A stretch of DNA of 64,000 nt. Source: an uncultured Alsobacter sp. (lineage in GTDB: Bacteria; Pseudomonadota; Alphaproteobacteria; Rhizobiales; Beijerinckiaceae). A program made the translations under genes and the position numbers. This document shows, in pieces, positions 25,504 to 34,462 of this stretch. The notes beneath the pieces are model-generated. The model was not told the DNA's origin and ran no database searches. It saw only the letters and a program-made list of their open reading frames with translations. Each line of letters starts with the position of its first letter. Position 1 is the stretch's first letter. The DNA lies in the NCBI RefSeq assembly GCF_945952055.1, contig NZ_CAMFHB010000006.1:124001-188000 (forward strand). Reading direction: 5' to 3'.

Positions 25504-26394
25504 ATGCGCGAGGGTCGCCCTGGTTCCTTCTACTGGCTGCTGGCGTTCTTCTGCGCCTTCCTGCTGTTCCTCTACGGGCCGATGATCACGATCTTCGTCC
25601 TGTCCTTCCAGGGGCCGGAAGGCGGTCTCACCTTCCCGCTGCGCGGGCTTTCGCTGCACTGGTTCGAGAAGCTCTGGAACGGCGGCGGCATCGTCGACAT
25701 CAAGGGTGCCTTCGTACGCTCGGTGTTCATGAGCCTCACGGTCATGGCGGCCACCGTGGTGCTGTCGGTCCTGGCGGGGCTGGCGTTCCGCAAGCGCTTC
25801 CGCGGGCAGGCGCTCGTCTTCTACGTCACCGTGGCGAGCCTGATCGTGCCGTCGATCGTGACGTCGCTCGGCATCGCGTTGCAGTTCCGCCTGTTCGACG
25901 ACTTCATCAAGACCTACGGACCCGAGTGGCTCTCCGAGGGCTACACCACGGCCATGGGGCTCTACACCTCGGGCATGGGCGCACACCTCACCTGGACCCT
26001 GCCGTTCGGCCTGCTGATCATGTTCGCGATCTTCAACCGCTTCGACACGCGGCTCGAGGAGGCGGCGCGCGATCTCGGCGCGACCCCGTGGCAAACCTTC
26101 CGATTCGTGATCCTGCCCATCATCCTGCCCTCGCTGGTCGGCGTCGGGCTGTTCGGCTTCACGCTGTCGTGGGACGAGATCGCCCGCTCGTCGCAGTCGA
26201 TCGGCGAAAAGAACACCCTGCCTCTCGAACTGCAGGCCTTGACCACCACGGTCACGACGCCGGAAATCTATGCCCTGGGGACCGTCACGACCGGCGTGTC
26301 CTTCGTGGTCATCGGCGTGGCGCTCGCGTCCATCCTGACCCTTCGGGCCCGGCAGGCCCGCAAGGGCTCGGACGCCGGCAAGGGTCTCGTGTGA
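25504..26394 (+). CDS. PotC-like ABC transporter permease
   Basis: Second inner-membrane permease, 296 aa, about six helices. The EAA loop EAARDLGATPWQTFRFVILP is near residue 186. The ribosome site AGGAG lies inside the end of the previous gene. Its stop codon overlaps a possible GTG start of the racemase gene (GTGTGA), which ties the importer to the enzymes translationally. Confidence 0.92.
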   Translation: MREGRPGSFYWLLAFFCAFLLFLYGPMITIFVLSFQGPEGGLTFPLRGLSLHWFEKLWNGGGIVDIKGAFVRSVFMSLTVMAATVVLSVLAGLAFRKRFRGQALVFYVTVASLIVPSIVTSLGIALQFRLFDDFIKTYGPEWLSEGYTTAMGLYTSGMGAHLTWTLPFGLLIMFAIFNRFDTRLEEAARDLGATPWQTFRFVILPIILPSLVGVGLFGFTLSWDEIARSSQSIGEKNTLPLELQALTTTVTTPEIYALGTVTTGVSFVVIGVALASILTLRARQARKGSDAGKGLV

Positions 26395-26399
26395 GCTTC

Positions 26400-27137
26400 A
26401 TGCATATTCTCGTCATCAATCCAAACACCACCGCGTCCATGACGGCCAAGATCGGCGAGGCGGCCCGCGCGGTGGCGGCGCCCGGCACCGTGATCACGGC
26501 GGTCCAGCCCGCCAACGGGCCGGTCTCGATCGAGGGCTACTACGACGAGGCCTTCTGCATCCCGGGCGTGCTGGAGGAGATCGCCCGTGGCGAGGCGAAC
26601 GGCGTGGCCGGCCATGTCATCGCCTGCTTCGACGACACGGGACTCGAGGCGGCCCGGTCCCTCGCCCGGGCGCCGGTGGTGGGCATCGGCGAGGCCGCCT
26701 ACCACGTCGCCAGCATGCTCGGCCATCGGTTCAGCGTCGTGACGACGCTGTCGCGGTCGATCCCGTGCCTGGAGGTGAACCTGCTCAAATACGGCCTGGA
26801 TCGCCGCTGCGCCCGCATCCGCGCCGCCGAGGTTCCCGTGCTCGAACTCGAGAACCCGGCATCCGACGCGGCCCGCCGGATCGGCGAGGAGATCGAGCGT
26901 GCGAAGGCGGAGGACCACGCCGATGCCATCGTGCTCGGCTGCGCCGGCATGGCCGATCTTGCCGCCGTGCTGTCCGAGCGCCACGGGCTGCCCGTCGTCG
27001 ACGGCGTCGCCGCGGCCGTGAAACTCGTCGAGGGCATGGCATCGATCGGCCTCAAGACCTCCAAGCGCGGCGGCTATGCGCCCCCCGGCCCCAAGGTCTA
27101 CCGTGGCATCTTCGCGGATGCCGCTCCCAAGGGGTGA
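26400..27137 (+). CDS. Asp/Glu/hydantoin racemase family protein
   Basis: Cofactor-independent racemase, 245 aa from ATG (248 from the overlapping GTG at 26391). The family start HILVINPNTTASMT is intact, and the two catalytic cysteines are visible in HVIACFDDTG near residue 80 and LGCAGMADL near 181. Family members racemise 5-substituted hydantoins, allantoin or Asp/Glu. With a hydantoinase in the same operon, hydantoin racemase is the most likely activity. No carbamoylase gene is present to finish the classical hydantoin-to-amino-acid route. Confidence 0.85.
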   Translation: MHILVINPNTTASMTAKIGEAARAVAAPGTVITAVQPANGPVSIEGYYDEAFCIPGVLEEIARGEANGVAGHVIACFDDTGLEAARSLARAPVVGIGEAAYHVASMLGHRFSVVTTLSRSIPCLEVNLLKYGLDRRCARIRAAEVPVLELENPASDAARRIGEEIERAKAEDHADAIVLGCAGMADLAAVLSERHGLPVVDGVAAAVKLVEGMASIGLKTSKRGGYAPPGPKVYRGIFADAAPKG

Positions 27138-27139
27138 TC

Positions 27140-27985
27140 ATGAACCAGGACATCACCATCAGGGCGATGTCCCGGGCCGAGCTCGACGTCGCCACCGATT
27201 GGGCGGCGGCCGAGGGCTGGAACCCGGGCCTCGCCGATGCCGACGCCTTCCTCGCCACCGACCCCGGCGGCTTCCTGATGGCTTTCGTCGGCGACCGGCC
27301 GGCGGCGTGCATCAGCGTCGTGGCCTATGCCAACAGCTTCGGATTCCTGGGCTTCTACATCGCGACGCCCGAGTTTCGGGGCCGCGGCATCGGCTGGCAG
27401 CTCTGGCAGGCCGGCATGGGTCGGCTCGCCGGGCGCACCGTGGGCCTCGACGGCGTGGTCGCGCAGCAGGACAACTACCGCAAGTCCGGCTTCGCGCTGG
27501 CCCATCGCAACGTCCGCTACGCCGGCGTCGCGCGGGCCGACATGCCGCAGGACCCGCGCCTCGCGCGGATCGGGCAGGGCATCCTGCCGTCCGTGGTCGC
27601 CTATGACCGCGCCTTCTTCCCCGTGCCCCGCGACGGTTTCGTCGGGCGCTGGACGCGGGACGGCGGCCGCACCGGCTGGTGCCTCGTCGAGGACGGCGAA
27701 GTCCGCGGCTATGGCGTGATCCGCAAGGCGCGCCAGGGCTACAAGATCGGCCCGCTGTTCGCCGACGATCCGCGCGACGCCGACCTGCTGTTCCGGGCCC
27801 TCGCGTCGGGCGTGAAGGGCGAGGAGATCGCGCTCGATCCGCCCGAGCCCAACGACGAGGCCATCGCGCTGGCCGAGCGCCACGACCTGTCGCCGGTGTT
27901 CGAGACCGCGCGCATGTATCGCGGCGCTGACCCCGGCCTGCCGCTCGACCGCATCTTCGGCATCACGACGTTCGAGCTGGGTTGA
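27140..27985 (+). CDS. GNAT-family N-acetyltransferase, two-domain
   Basis: 281 aa, starting two bases after the racemase stop. The N-terminal GNAT fold (about 5-130) holds the acetyl-CoA loop EFRGRGIGWQLWQAG near residue 77. The C-terminal half (about 140-281) resembles the second acetyltransferase-like domain found in YitH-type proteins. Within this operon it may acetylate an amine released from ring opening or detoxify an intermediate; there is no direct evidence for a substrate. Confidence 0.82.
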   Translation: MNQDITIRAMSRAELDVATDWAAAEGWNPGLADADAFLATDPGGFLMAFVGDRPAACISVVAYANSFGFLGFYIATPEFRGRGIGWQLWQAGMGRLAGRTVGLDGVVAQQDNYRKSGFALAHRNVRYAGVARADMPQDPRLARIGQGILPSVVAYDRAFFPVPRDGFVGRWTRDGGRTGWCLVEDGEVRGYGVIRKARQGYKIGPLFADDPRDADLLFRALASGVKGEEIALDPPEPNDEAIALAERHDLSPVFETARMYRGADPGLPLDRIFGITTFELG

Positions 27986-28079
27986 GAGCGCGTGGTTTCG
28001 CTCGATCCGTTTGCCCACCATACGGGGGCTGGTCCTTGGCGGACACGTTGCCGTTTCAGACACACGAGGGGGGACTTCC

Positions 28080-29519
28080 ATGGCGACCTATGACCTTGCG
28101 ATCCGGGGCGGCACCGTGGTGACCGCCGCCGACGTGACGCGTTGCGACATCGGCATCAAGGACGGACTCGTCGCCGTGCTCGCCGGGGCGGTGACCGACG
28201 CGGACACGGTGGTCGACGCGTCCGGCCTTCTCGTCATGCCCGGCGGGATCGACAGCCACGTGCACCTCGCCCAGAAGGCCTATGGCGCGCAGATGGCCGA
28301 CGGCTTCGAGACCGGCTCGCGCTCGGCGGTGGCCGGCGGCAACACCACGATCATCCCCTTCGCGATCCAGCCGAAGGGCGCGTCCCTGCGCGAGAGCGTG
28401 AAGGCCTACCACAAGGAGGCCGACGGGCAGTGCCTCGTCGACTACGGCTTCCATCTCATCGTCACCGACCCGTCTCCCACGGTGCTCGGACAGGAACTGC
28501 CCGCGCTGGTGGCCGACGGCTACAGCTCGTTCAAGGTCTTCATGACCTATGACGACATGGTCCTGAACGACCGCGAGCTGCTCGAGGTGTTCGACTGCGC
28601 GCGGCGCGAGAAGGCGCTCGTGATGGTCCACTGCGAGGGCTACGACGCGATCCGCTTCATGACCGAGCGCCTCGAGGCGGCCGGCAAGACGGCGCCCTAC
28701 TATCATGCGGTGTCGCGGCCGCAGATCGTGGAGCGGGAGGCGGCCCACCGCGCCATCTCCCATTCCGAGCTCATCGACGTGCCGATCATGATCGTGCACG
28801 TGTCGGGTCGCGAGGCGATGGAGCAGATCCGCTGGGCCCAGCAGCGCGGCCTCAAGGTCTATGGCGAGACCTGCACCCAGTACATCTCGCTCACCGCGGA
28901 CGACCTCAAGGGCCTCAACATGGACGAGAGCGGGGGCAAGTATGTCTGCTCGCCGCCGCCGCGCACGCGGGCCGACTGGGACGCCATCTGGGAGGGCATC
29001 CAGACGGGGGTGTTCCAGACCTTCTCGTCCGACCACTGCCCCTATTTCTACGAGGGCGACGTCGGCAAGCTGAACCCGAAGGCGCGCACCTCCTTCAAGT
29101 GGGTGCCGAACGGCATTCCCGGCGTCGAGGTGCGCATGCCGATCCTGTTCTCGGAGGGCGTCGCAAAGGGCCGCATCACGCTCGAGCAGTTCGTGGCGCT
29201 GACCTCGACGAACCACGCCAAGATGTACGGGCTCTACCCCAGGAAGGGCTCGCTCGCGATCGGGGCCGACGCCGACATCGTGCTGTGGGATCCGAACCGC
29301 AAGGTCACCATCAGCCAGGCGCTGATGCACCACGGGTCCGACTACACGCCGTGGGAAGGCTTCGAGGTCACCGGCTGGCCGGTCGGGACCTTCCTGCGCG
29401 GCAAGCACGTCTACGACGACGGCAAGATCCTCGGCGGCCCGACGGACGGCCAGTTCCTGCCGCGCGGGCTGTCGCCCTACGCCAAGCCGCGGGGGACGGG
29501 GCCGGCCTACGAAGGGTGA
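28080..29519 (+). CDS. D-hydantoinase/dihydropyrimidinase family amidohydrolase
   Basis: Binuclear metal cyclic-amide hydrolase, 479 aa. Ligands are visible: HVHLAQ near residue 60, the carboxylated lysine in SSFKVFMTYDD near 152, His in VHCEGYD near 184, His in MIVHVSG near 240 and the catalytic Asp in SSDHCPYFYEGDVG near 318. It opens hydantoin- or dihydropyrimidine-like rings to N-carbamoyl amino acids. The ATG at 28080 follows a GGGGGG purine run; the gap of 94 bases to the GNAT gene could hold an internal promoter. Last gene of the operon, ending before a family A repeat. Confidence 0.9.
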   Translation: MATYDLAIRGGTVVTAADVTRCDIGIKDGLVAVLAGAVTDADTVVDASGLLVMPGGIDSHVHLAQKAYGAQMADGFETGSRSAVAGGNTTIIPFAIQPKGASLRESVKAYHKEADGQCLVDYGFHLIVTDPSPTVLGQELPALVADGYSSFKVFMTYDDMVLNDRELLEVFDCARREKALVMVHCEGYDAIRFMTERLEAAGKTAPYYHAVSRPQIVEREAAHRAISHSELIDVPIMIVHVSGREAMEQIRWAQQRGLKVYGETCTQYISLTADDLKGLNMDESGGKYVCSPPPRTRADWDAIWEGIQTGVFQTFSSDHCPYFYEGDVGKLNPKARTSFKWVPNGIPGVEVRMPILFSEGVAKGRITLEQFVALTSTNHAKMYGLYPRKGSLAIGADADIVLWDPNRKVTISQALMHHGSDYTPWEGFEVTGWPVGTFLRGKHVYDDGKILGGPTDGQFLPRGLSPYAKPRGTGPAYEG

Positions 29520-29580
29520 GAAACGGAGGCCTCCGCCTCCGTCGGCAAGGCCGCCTCACAATTGACCTCGGCCTCTCCGC

Positions 29581-29668
29581 CGTCATCCCCGGGCCTGGCC
29601 CGGGGACCCACGACTTTGCCGGCACCATCCTCAAGTCGTGGGTGCCCGGGCCAAGCCCGGGCATGACG
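29581..29668. repeat. Family A inverted repeat, copy 1 (88 bp)
   Basis: Begins CGTCATCCCCGGGCCTGG and ends CCAAGCCCGGGCATGACG, with an inner inverted pair CCCACGACTT / AAGTCGTGGG. It sits between the convergent hydantoinase and GNAT genes and can fold into one long hairpin on either strand, so it may serve as a bidirectional terminator. Same length as copies at 38522 and 54882. Confidence 0.9.
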
Positions 29669-29694
29669 CGCTGGAGAGATGGAGAGCTGATGGC

Positions 29695-30264
29695 TCACGC
29701 CGCGCGGCGGGCCTCGCCGTCGTTGGCCTGGGCCGCGACGAGCGCGGCCAGATCCGGCGTCGGGGCGAGCTCACCGGTCGCGCTGACGAAGCCGCGCGCT
29801 CCCGCGAGGGCTCCATCCACCAGCTCGAGACCGAGGAACCGCTCCCGCTCGACCGGGCCCGGCATCCACAGGCTCTCCGTGACCGCGGCCGAGAAGCCGA
29901 AGCGCTCGTAGTAGGGCGCATCGCCGACCAGCAGCACGGCCCGCGCACCGTCGACCGACGCCCGGTTGAGCGCCGCGCGCATCAGCGTGGCGCCGACGCC
30001 GCGGGAACGCTCGGTCTGGTCGACCGCCAGCGGGCCGAGCATCAGCGCGCGCCGGCCAGGGCCGGCGGCCACGTGCCACAGGCGGACGGTGCCGACGAGG
30101 CGGCCGTCCTCGTCCTGCGCCGTCAGGGCGAAGGAGGGGAGGCGGCCTTCGCGCAGGCGCTCGCAGGTCTTCAGGTGGCGCGCCGGGCCGAAGGCGGCAT
30201 CCAGCAGCGCCTCGCGGGCGGCAACGTCGGCAAAGACTTCGTCACGGATCGTGATCGCGGCCAT
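29695..30264 (-). CDS. GNAT-family N-acetyltransferase (YhbS-like)
   Basis: 189 aa from the ATG at 30264, which has a GGAAGGAG ribosome site. Motif A of the GNAT fold is TERSRGVGATLMRAAL near residue 85; the preceding strand LMLGPLAVDQ and the following YYERFGFSAA are typical of YhbS-like acetyltransferases. Substrate unknown. It is downstream of the decarboxylase on the same strand, with a 179-bp hairpin-rich gap between them, so cotranscription is doubtful. Confidence 0.85.
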   Translation of the reverse strand: MAAITIRDEVFADVAAREALLDAAFGPARHLKTCERLREGRLPSFALTAQDEDGRLVGTVRLWHVAAGPGRRALMLGPLAVDQTERSRGVGATLMRAALNRASVDGARAVLLVGDAPYYERFGFSAAVTESLWMPGPVERERFLGLELVDGALAGARGFVSATGELAPTPDLAALVAAQANDGEARRAA

Positions 30265-30328
30265 GGTCGTGCTCCTTCCCCGCGGCGGCTTGGCCGCGGT
30301 TCGAAATCCGGGGGGCTTTCGGGAAGCT

Positions 30329-30348
30329 GGACCCGGTGAACCGGGTCC
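30329..30348. repeat. Perfect 9+9 palindrome in the GNAT leader region
   Basis: Arms GGACCCGGT and ACCGGGTCC with a 2-base centre lie about 65 bases upstream of the GNAT start. It could be an operator or a hairpin; nothing decides between them. Confidence 0.4.
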
Positions 30349-30377
30349 GAAGCGCGGGCGCGGGGAGGTGCGCGCCA

Positions 30378-30437
30378 GGACGGTGCGGGGCTCGCGCCCC
30401 GCCGTCCTCCAGTCGTCCTGCACCAGAGACCCTGGTG
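30378..30437 (-). terminator. Tandem hairpins downstream of the decarboxylase
   Basis: Just after the decarboxylase stop there is a stem CACCAG/CTGGTG (30421-30437) and then a strong hairpin with GCGGGGC/GCCCCGC extended by outer GGACGG/CCGTCC pairing (30378-30407). No U-tract follows, so Rho-independent action is uncertain; the structure may also protect the 3' end. Confidence 0.4.
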
Positions 30438-30443
30438 GAGGGA

Positions 30444-31574
30444 TCAGATCACGTAGGATCGCAGCGGCGGGAAGCCGTTGAAGGCCACGGCCGAGTAGGT
30501 GGTCGTGTAGGCCCCGGTCCCTTCGATCAGCACCTTGTCGCCGATCTCCAGGCTGACGGGGAGCCAGTACGGCTCCTTCTCGTACATCACGTCGACCGAG
30601 TCGCAGGTCGGGCCCGCGAGCACGCAGGGGACCTTGTCGTCGCCGTCGTGATCCGTGCGGATCGGGTAGCGGATCGCCTCGTCCATCGTCTCGGCGAGAC
30701 CGCCGAACTTGCCGATGTCGAGATAGACCCAGCGCACCTCGTCCTCTTCGGCCTTCTTCGAGACGAGGACGACCTCGGCCTCGATGACGCCCGCATTGCC
30801 GACCATGCCGCGGCCCGGCTCGATGATCGTCTCCGGAAGGCGGTTGCCGAAGTGCTTCGACAGCGCCCGGAAGATGGCGTTGCCGTAGCTCTTCACGCCC
30901 GGAACCGGCTTCAGGTACTTCGTCGGGAAGCCCCCGCCGAGGTTGACCATCGAGAGGTGGATGCCGCGCTCGGCGCACTCGCGGAAGATCGCGGAGGCCG
31001 AGGCGAGCGCCTGGTCCCAGGCGCCCGTGTCGCGCTGCTGCGAGCCGACGTGGAAGGAGACGCCATAGGCCTCCAGACCCAGACGGTGCGCATGCTCGAG
31101 CACGTCCGCGGCCATCTCCGGGACGCAGCCGAACTTGCGCGACAGCGGCCACTCGGCGCCGACGCCGGCGCAGAGGATGCGGCAGAACACCTTCGAGCCC
31201 GGCGCGGCACGGCCGATCTTCTCCACCTCGGCGACGCAGTCGACCGCGAAGAGGCGGATGCCGAGGGCGTAAGCCCGCGCGACGTCACGCTCCTTCTTGA
31301 TCGTGTTGCCGTAGGAGATGCGGTCCGGCGTGGCGCCGGCGGCCAGCGCCATCTCGATCTCGGCGACCGACGCGGTGTCGAAGCACGAGCCGAGCGAGGC
31401 CAGCAGCGACAGCACCTCCGGCGCCGGGTTCGCCTTCACGGCGTAGAACACGCGCGTGTCGGGAAGGGAGCGTGCGAAGGCGCGGTAGTTGTCGCGCACG
31501 ACATCGAGGTCGAGCACCATGCAGGGCCCGTCGTCACGTCGGTTGCGCAGAAACTCACGGATGCGTGCGGTCAT
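30444..31574 (-). CDS. Type III PLP-dependent ornithine/lysine decarboxylase
   Basis: 376-aa alanine-racemase-fold decarboxylase producing putrescine (or cadaverine). The PLP lysine is in FYAVKANPAPEVL near residue 45, the glycine loop is NLGGGFPTKYL near 212, the phosphate/PLP loop EPGRGMVGN near 250, and the substrate-site Cys-Asp is in GPTCDSVDVMYE near 325. The ATG at 31574 matches family starts; a longer frame has no support. The gene is preceded by a long leader that resembles the speF RNA element, implying expression control at the RNA level. Confidence 0.92.
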   Translation of the reverse strand: MTARIREFLRNRRDDGPCMVLDLDVVRDNYRAFARSLPDTRVFYAVKANPAPEVLSLLASLGSCFDTASVAEIEMALAAGATPDRISYGNTIKKERDVARAYALGIRLFAVDCVAEVEKIGRAAPGSKVFCRILCAGVGAEWPLSRKFGCVPEMAADVLEHAHRLGLEAYGVSFHVGSQQRDTGAWDQALASASAIFRECAERGIHLSMVNLGGGFPTKYLKPVPGVKSYGNAIFRALSKHFGNRLPETIIEPGRGMVGNAGVIEAEVVLVSKKAEEDEVRWVYLDIGKFGGLAETMDEAIRYPIRTDHDGDDKVPCVLAGPTCDSVDVMYEKEPYWLPVSLEIGDKVLIEGTGAYTTTYSAVAFNGFPPLRSYVI

Positions 31575-32256
31575 GGCACGGTCCCCCAAGGTCAAGCAGC
31601 GACACACGGTCGCCAGGTGGTTCCCGGGTGACGGTCCCACGACGCGGCGCGATGGAGACGCCAGCGTCGGGTGAGGTCACCCGCAGCGAACTGCCTTGGA
31701 TTGGATCGGCTTGGGGCCGCTCCGCACGCCTGGCAAGATGGACAAGCCTCTTCGGTGACCCGGCCTTTGGAGGGCCGGACGAGACCAAAAAAGCCCGCTC
31801 CGTCGTTGCTTTAAGCCACGTCCCCTGGGGAGAGCAGGGTACGCCGGTTTCGCCTCCGGCTGCTGGTCAGGGTTCGGAACGCGGCATTGCTGCCGGGATC
31901 ATCGCCATCAGGGTTCCCACCCCGATAGTCCCGATCCTGTCCCGGGCGGCTGTCCGGCCTCTTGTCCGGATGCCCACCGACCAGCACGCGACCACAGGCA
32001 CGTGCGAAATTGGGCGAGGCGATACATAGGTCCCATGGCCCCTCCCTTCAAGTGAAATTTCCGACGATGTTTAAATTCGCTACTGCAAGGCCTAAGTCTC
32101 TGATATCTGGGTGTTCCCAAGCGCTTTCCCCATCGCCCAGGAAGGCCCGCCGGCGCGCCTTGCGCACACCGGGGCCGCCTTGCCGCCGCATGGGGGCGTG
32201 ATTCTCATTCCGCTTCGACCGTCCGAAGCCGCTTCACTGCTCTGCGAGACCCGCCG
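31575..32256. other. 682-bp divergent region holding the leader RNA and two promoters
   Basis: The half next to the decarboxylase is its long 5' leader, including a second hairpin CCGGCC/GGCCGG just 3' of the leader's U-tract. The half nearer 32257 contains an AT-richer stretch around 32065-32110, unusual for this DNA, that probably carries the promoter of the glucan gene. No protein-coding frame is convincing. Confidence 0.5.
31785..31930 (-). ncRNA. speF-type 5' leader RNA upstream of the ornithine decarboxylase
   Basis: On the minus strand, about 210-350 bases before the decarboxylase start. A stem CCTGCTC/GAGCGGG (31832-31838 with 31794-31800, one G-U pair) encloses a small CCCC/GGGG hairpin and the segment GACGTGGCTTAAAGCAACGA, and ends in TTTTTT (31787-31792). 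A GCCGG/CCGGC hairpin lies 5' of it (31843-31860). The terminator-like end, conserved-looking loop and location fit the speF leader motif known upstream of alphaproteobacterial ornithine decarboxylases. Exact boundaries are uncertain. Confidence 0.6.
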
Positions 32257-33840
32257 ATGATTCCGTCACGCCGCGATTTCATGTCCAGCCTGATCGCGCT
32301 GTCCGCCGCTCTCGTGGGGGAGCGGGCCGCGGCCCAGACCGGCCCCGCCGCGCCCCCGCCGGCCCCGCCGGCGCCGGCGCCGCGCTTCGGCTACGACGAC
32401 GTGGTGAACCGGGCCCGGGACCTCGCCTCCGTCCCCTACGACAACACTCCGCCGCCCCTGCCCGAGGCGCTGGCGAAGCTGGACTACGACGCCTACCGTG
32501 ACATCCGCTTCCGTCCCGACCGCGCCATGCTCGGGGCCAATGGCGGCGCGTTCCGGATGCAGATGTTCCATCCGGGCTTCCTGTTCACGCGTCCCGTGAC
32601 GGTCAACGTCATCCGCGACGGCGTGCCGGCGCCCGTGCCCTATTCGGCCAACCTGTTCGACTACGGCCGCAACAAGTTCGATCGGCCGCTGCCGGTGAAC
32701 CTGGGCTTCGCAGGCTTCCGCCTGCACTATCCGCTCAATGATCCCAAGGTGCAGGACGAGCTCATCTCCTTCCTGGGGGCGAGCTATTTCCGTTTCCTCG
32801 GCCGCAAGCAGCGCTACGGCCTCTCGGCCCGCGGGCTGGCGATCGGCGTGGGCGCGAAGGAGACCGAGGAATTCCCGGTGTTCCGCGAGTTCTGGATCGA
32901 GGCGCCGGGCCCGGAGGCGGACCGCGCCGTGATCTATGCCCTGCTGGACGGCGTGTCGGTCACCGGCGCCTACCAGTTCCTGGTCTACCCGGCGACGCAG
33001 TCGGTCGTGGACGTGACGATGACGCTGTTTCCGCGCCGGGCCATCCCGCGCATCGGCATCGCCCCGCTGACCTCGATGTTCTACGTGGGCGAGAACGACC
33101 GGCGCTTCTTCGACGATTTCCGCCCCGAACTGCACGACAGTGACGGCCTGCTCATGCACACGGGGGCCGGCGAGTGGATCTGGCGGCCCTTGCGCAACGC
33201 CCGCGAGATCAGCCTGTCGAACTTCATGGACACGAACCCGCGCGGCTTCGGCCTGATGCAGCGCGACCGGATCTTCGAGCACTACCAGGACCTCGACCTC
33301 GGCTACGAGGCGCGGCCGAGCTACTGGGTCGAGCCGCGCGACAACTGGGGCGAGGGCTCCATCGAGCTCGCCGAGATCCCGACGGGCGACGAGACCAACG
33401 ACAACATCGTGGCCTATTGGAAGCCCAAGGCCACCCCGGAGCAGGGCCAGCAGCTGATCTGGCGCTACCGCGTCACCTCGGTGCTGAACGATTTCGCGCT
33501 TCATCCCGGCGGGGCCGCCATCAACACGTGGCAGACCAGCGCGCGGGCGCTGGGCTCCACCGAGCCCGCGGCGCCCGGCACCCGGCGCTTCATCATCGAC
33601 TTCGCCGGTGGCGACCTGGGCTACTATCTCACCGATCCCGACAAGGTGCAGATCGTGCCCAGCATCAGCAACGGCCGCATCCTGCGCACCTTCCTGACGC
33701 CCAACCCGCGCCTCGACGGCTTCCGCGCCGGCATCGACGTGGCCGTGGACAAGGGCCAGTCGGCCGATCTGCGCGCCTTCCTCAAGGCCGGAAACCGGGC
33801 CCTGACGGAAACATGGACGTTCCCCTGGCGGGCCGAGTAG
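32257..33840 (+). CDS. Periplasmic glucan biosynthesis protein (OpgG/OpgD family)
   Basis: 527 aa. A Tat signal SRRDFMSSLIALSAALV at residue 4 is followed by a Pro/Ala-rich linker (about 28-45) and the large MdoG domain: FGYDDVVNRARDLASVPYDN near 47, YRDIRFRPDRAMLG near 75, FPVFREFWIEAP near 205 and MLFPRR-like beta-sandwich strands to the end. Members shape osmoregulated periplasmic glucans. Tat export is typical for OpgD. No opgH or cyclic glucan synthase gene is nearby, so the glycosyltransferase partner is elsewhere. Confidence 0.9.
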   Translation: MIPSRRDFMSSLIALSAALVGERAAAQTGPAAPPPAPPAPAPRFGYDDVVNRARDLASVPYDNTPPPLPEALAKLDYDAYRDIRFRPDRAMLGANGGAFRMQMFHPGFLFTRPVTVNVIRDGVPAPVPYSANLFDYGRNKFDRPLPVNLGFAGFRLHYPLNDPKVQDELISFLGASYFRFLGRKQRYGLSARGLAIGVGAKETEEFPVFREFWIEAPGPEADRAVIYALLDGVSVTGAYQFLVYPATQSVVDVTMTLFPRRAIPRIGIAPLTSMFYVGENDRRFFDDFRPELHDSDGLLMHTGAGEWIWRPLRNAREISLSNFMDTNPRGFGLMQRDRIFEHYQDLDLGYEARPSYWVEPRDNWGEGSIELAEIPTGDETNDNIVAYWKPKATPEQGQQLIWRYRVTSVLNDFALHPGGAAINTWQTSARALGSTEPAAPGTRRFIIDFAGGDLGYYLTDPDKVQIVPSISNGRILRTFLTPNPRLDGFRAGIDVAVDKGQSADLRAFLKAGNRALTETWTFPWRAE

Positions 33841-33949
33841 CGTCGGCAGGCTCCGAACCGCGGGCGGCCTCGCGCTGTGCGCTATCGCACACCGCTACGG
33901 TGCCGATGACGGCAGCCTCGCAGCTTCAGTCAGTCTGGAGATCTGCGTC

Positions 33950-34435
33950 ATGGCCGTCAGCAACGATGCCGTCCGCCAATGGATCGCCTACTACCAGGCC
34001 CTTCACTCGGCCGAGGATGTGCTGCCTGCCCGCGAACACGCGTTCCGCGACTGCAAGGCGTTCCGCAACGTCGGCAGCAACTCCGTCGACGAGTCCCTGG
34101 CGGCCGCCGAGCATTACCTCTTCGCCCGGTACATGGTCAGCAACGGGATCGTCAGCCAGCGCCAGATGAACATCATGATCGCCGGCTACGACGCGGTGAA
34201 GATCGCGGCCCAGCAGTCGCCGCAGCTCGAGGTCCTGATGCGCCACAACAAGGACAATCCGACCTCCAAGGCGTCCGCGGACTCCATCGCGTGGGGCCTC
34301 AAGGGGGCGGAGGAAGGCGCGGAGGACTTCCGGACGCAGAATCCGGGCGCCTCGCCGCCGGGCTGGAACTGGGACGCCATGAAGTTCGGCGGAGCGACGG
34401 ACAAGGCCGTCGAGCTCGCCAAGAAGACCTACTGA
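33950..34435 (+). CDS. Conserved-looking 161-aa protein of unknown function
   Basis: I do not recognise a family. The protein is soluble, largely helical by composition, without signal peptide or transmembrane segment. It has a repeated pattern of alpha-helix-like segments (QWIAYYQALHSAEDVLPARE, ESLAAAEHYLFARYMVSNGI) and a Pro/Trp motif SPPGWNWDAM near the C-terminus. A GGAG ribosome site lies 9 bases before the ATG. It stands alone, 109 bases after the glucan gene. Confidence 0.7.
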   Translation: MAVSNDAVRQWIAYYQALHSAEDVLPAREHAFRDCKAFRNVGSNSVDESLAAAEHYLFARYMVSNGIVSQRQMNIMIAGYDAVKIAAQQSPQLEVLMRHNKDNPTSKASADSIAWGLKGAEEGAEDFRTQNPGASPPGWNWDAMKFGGATDKAVELAKKTY

Positions 34436-34462
34436 GTCGCGAGGATCGCGGCCCCCGGGCCG

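Noticed and set aside
29581-29668. Possible IS end or attachment site
   Set aside because: The same 88-bp palindrome occurs three times without any transposase, integrase or target duplication, so it is treated as an interspersed repeat.
31962-32201. 79-codon frame before the glucan gene
   Set aside because: Composition is that of random GC-rich sequence and there is no Shine-Dalgarno; the region is better explained as leader and promoter.
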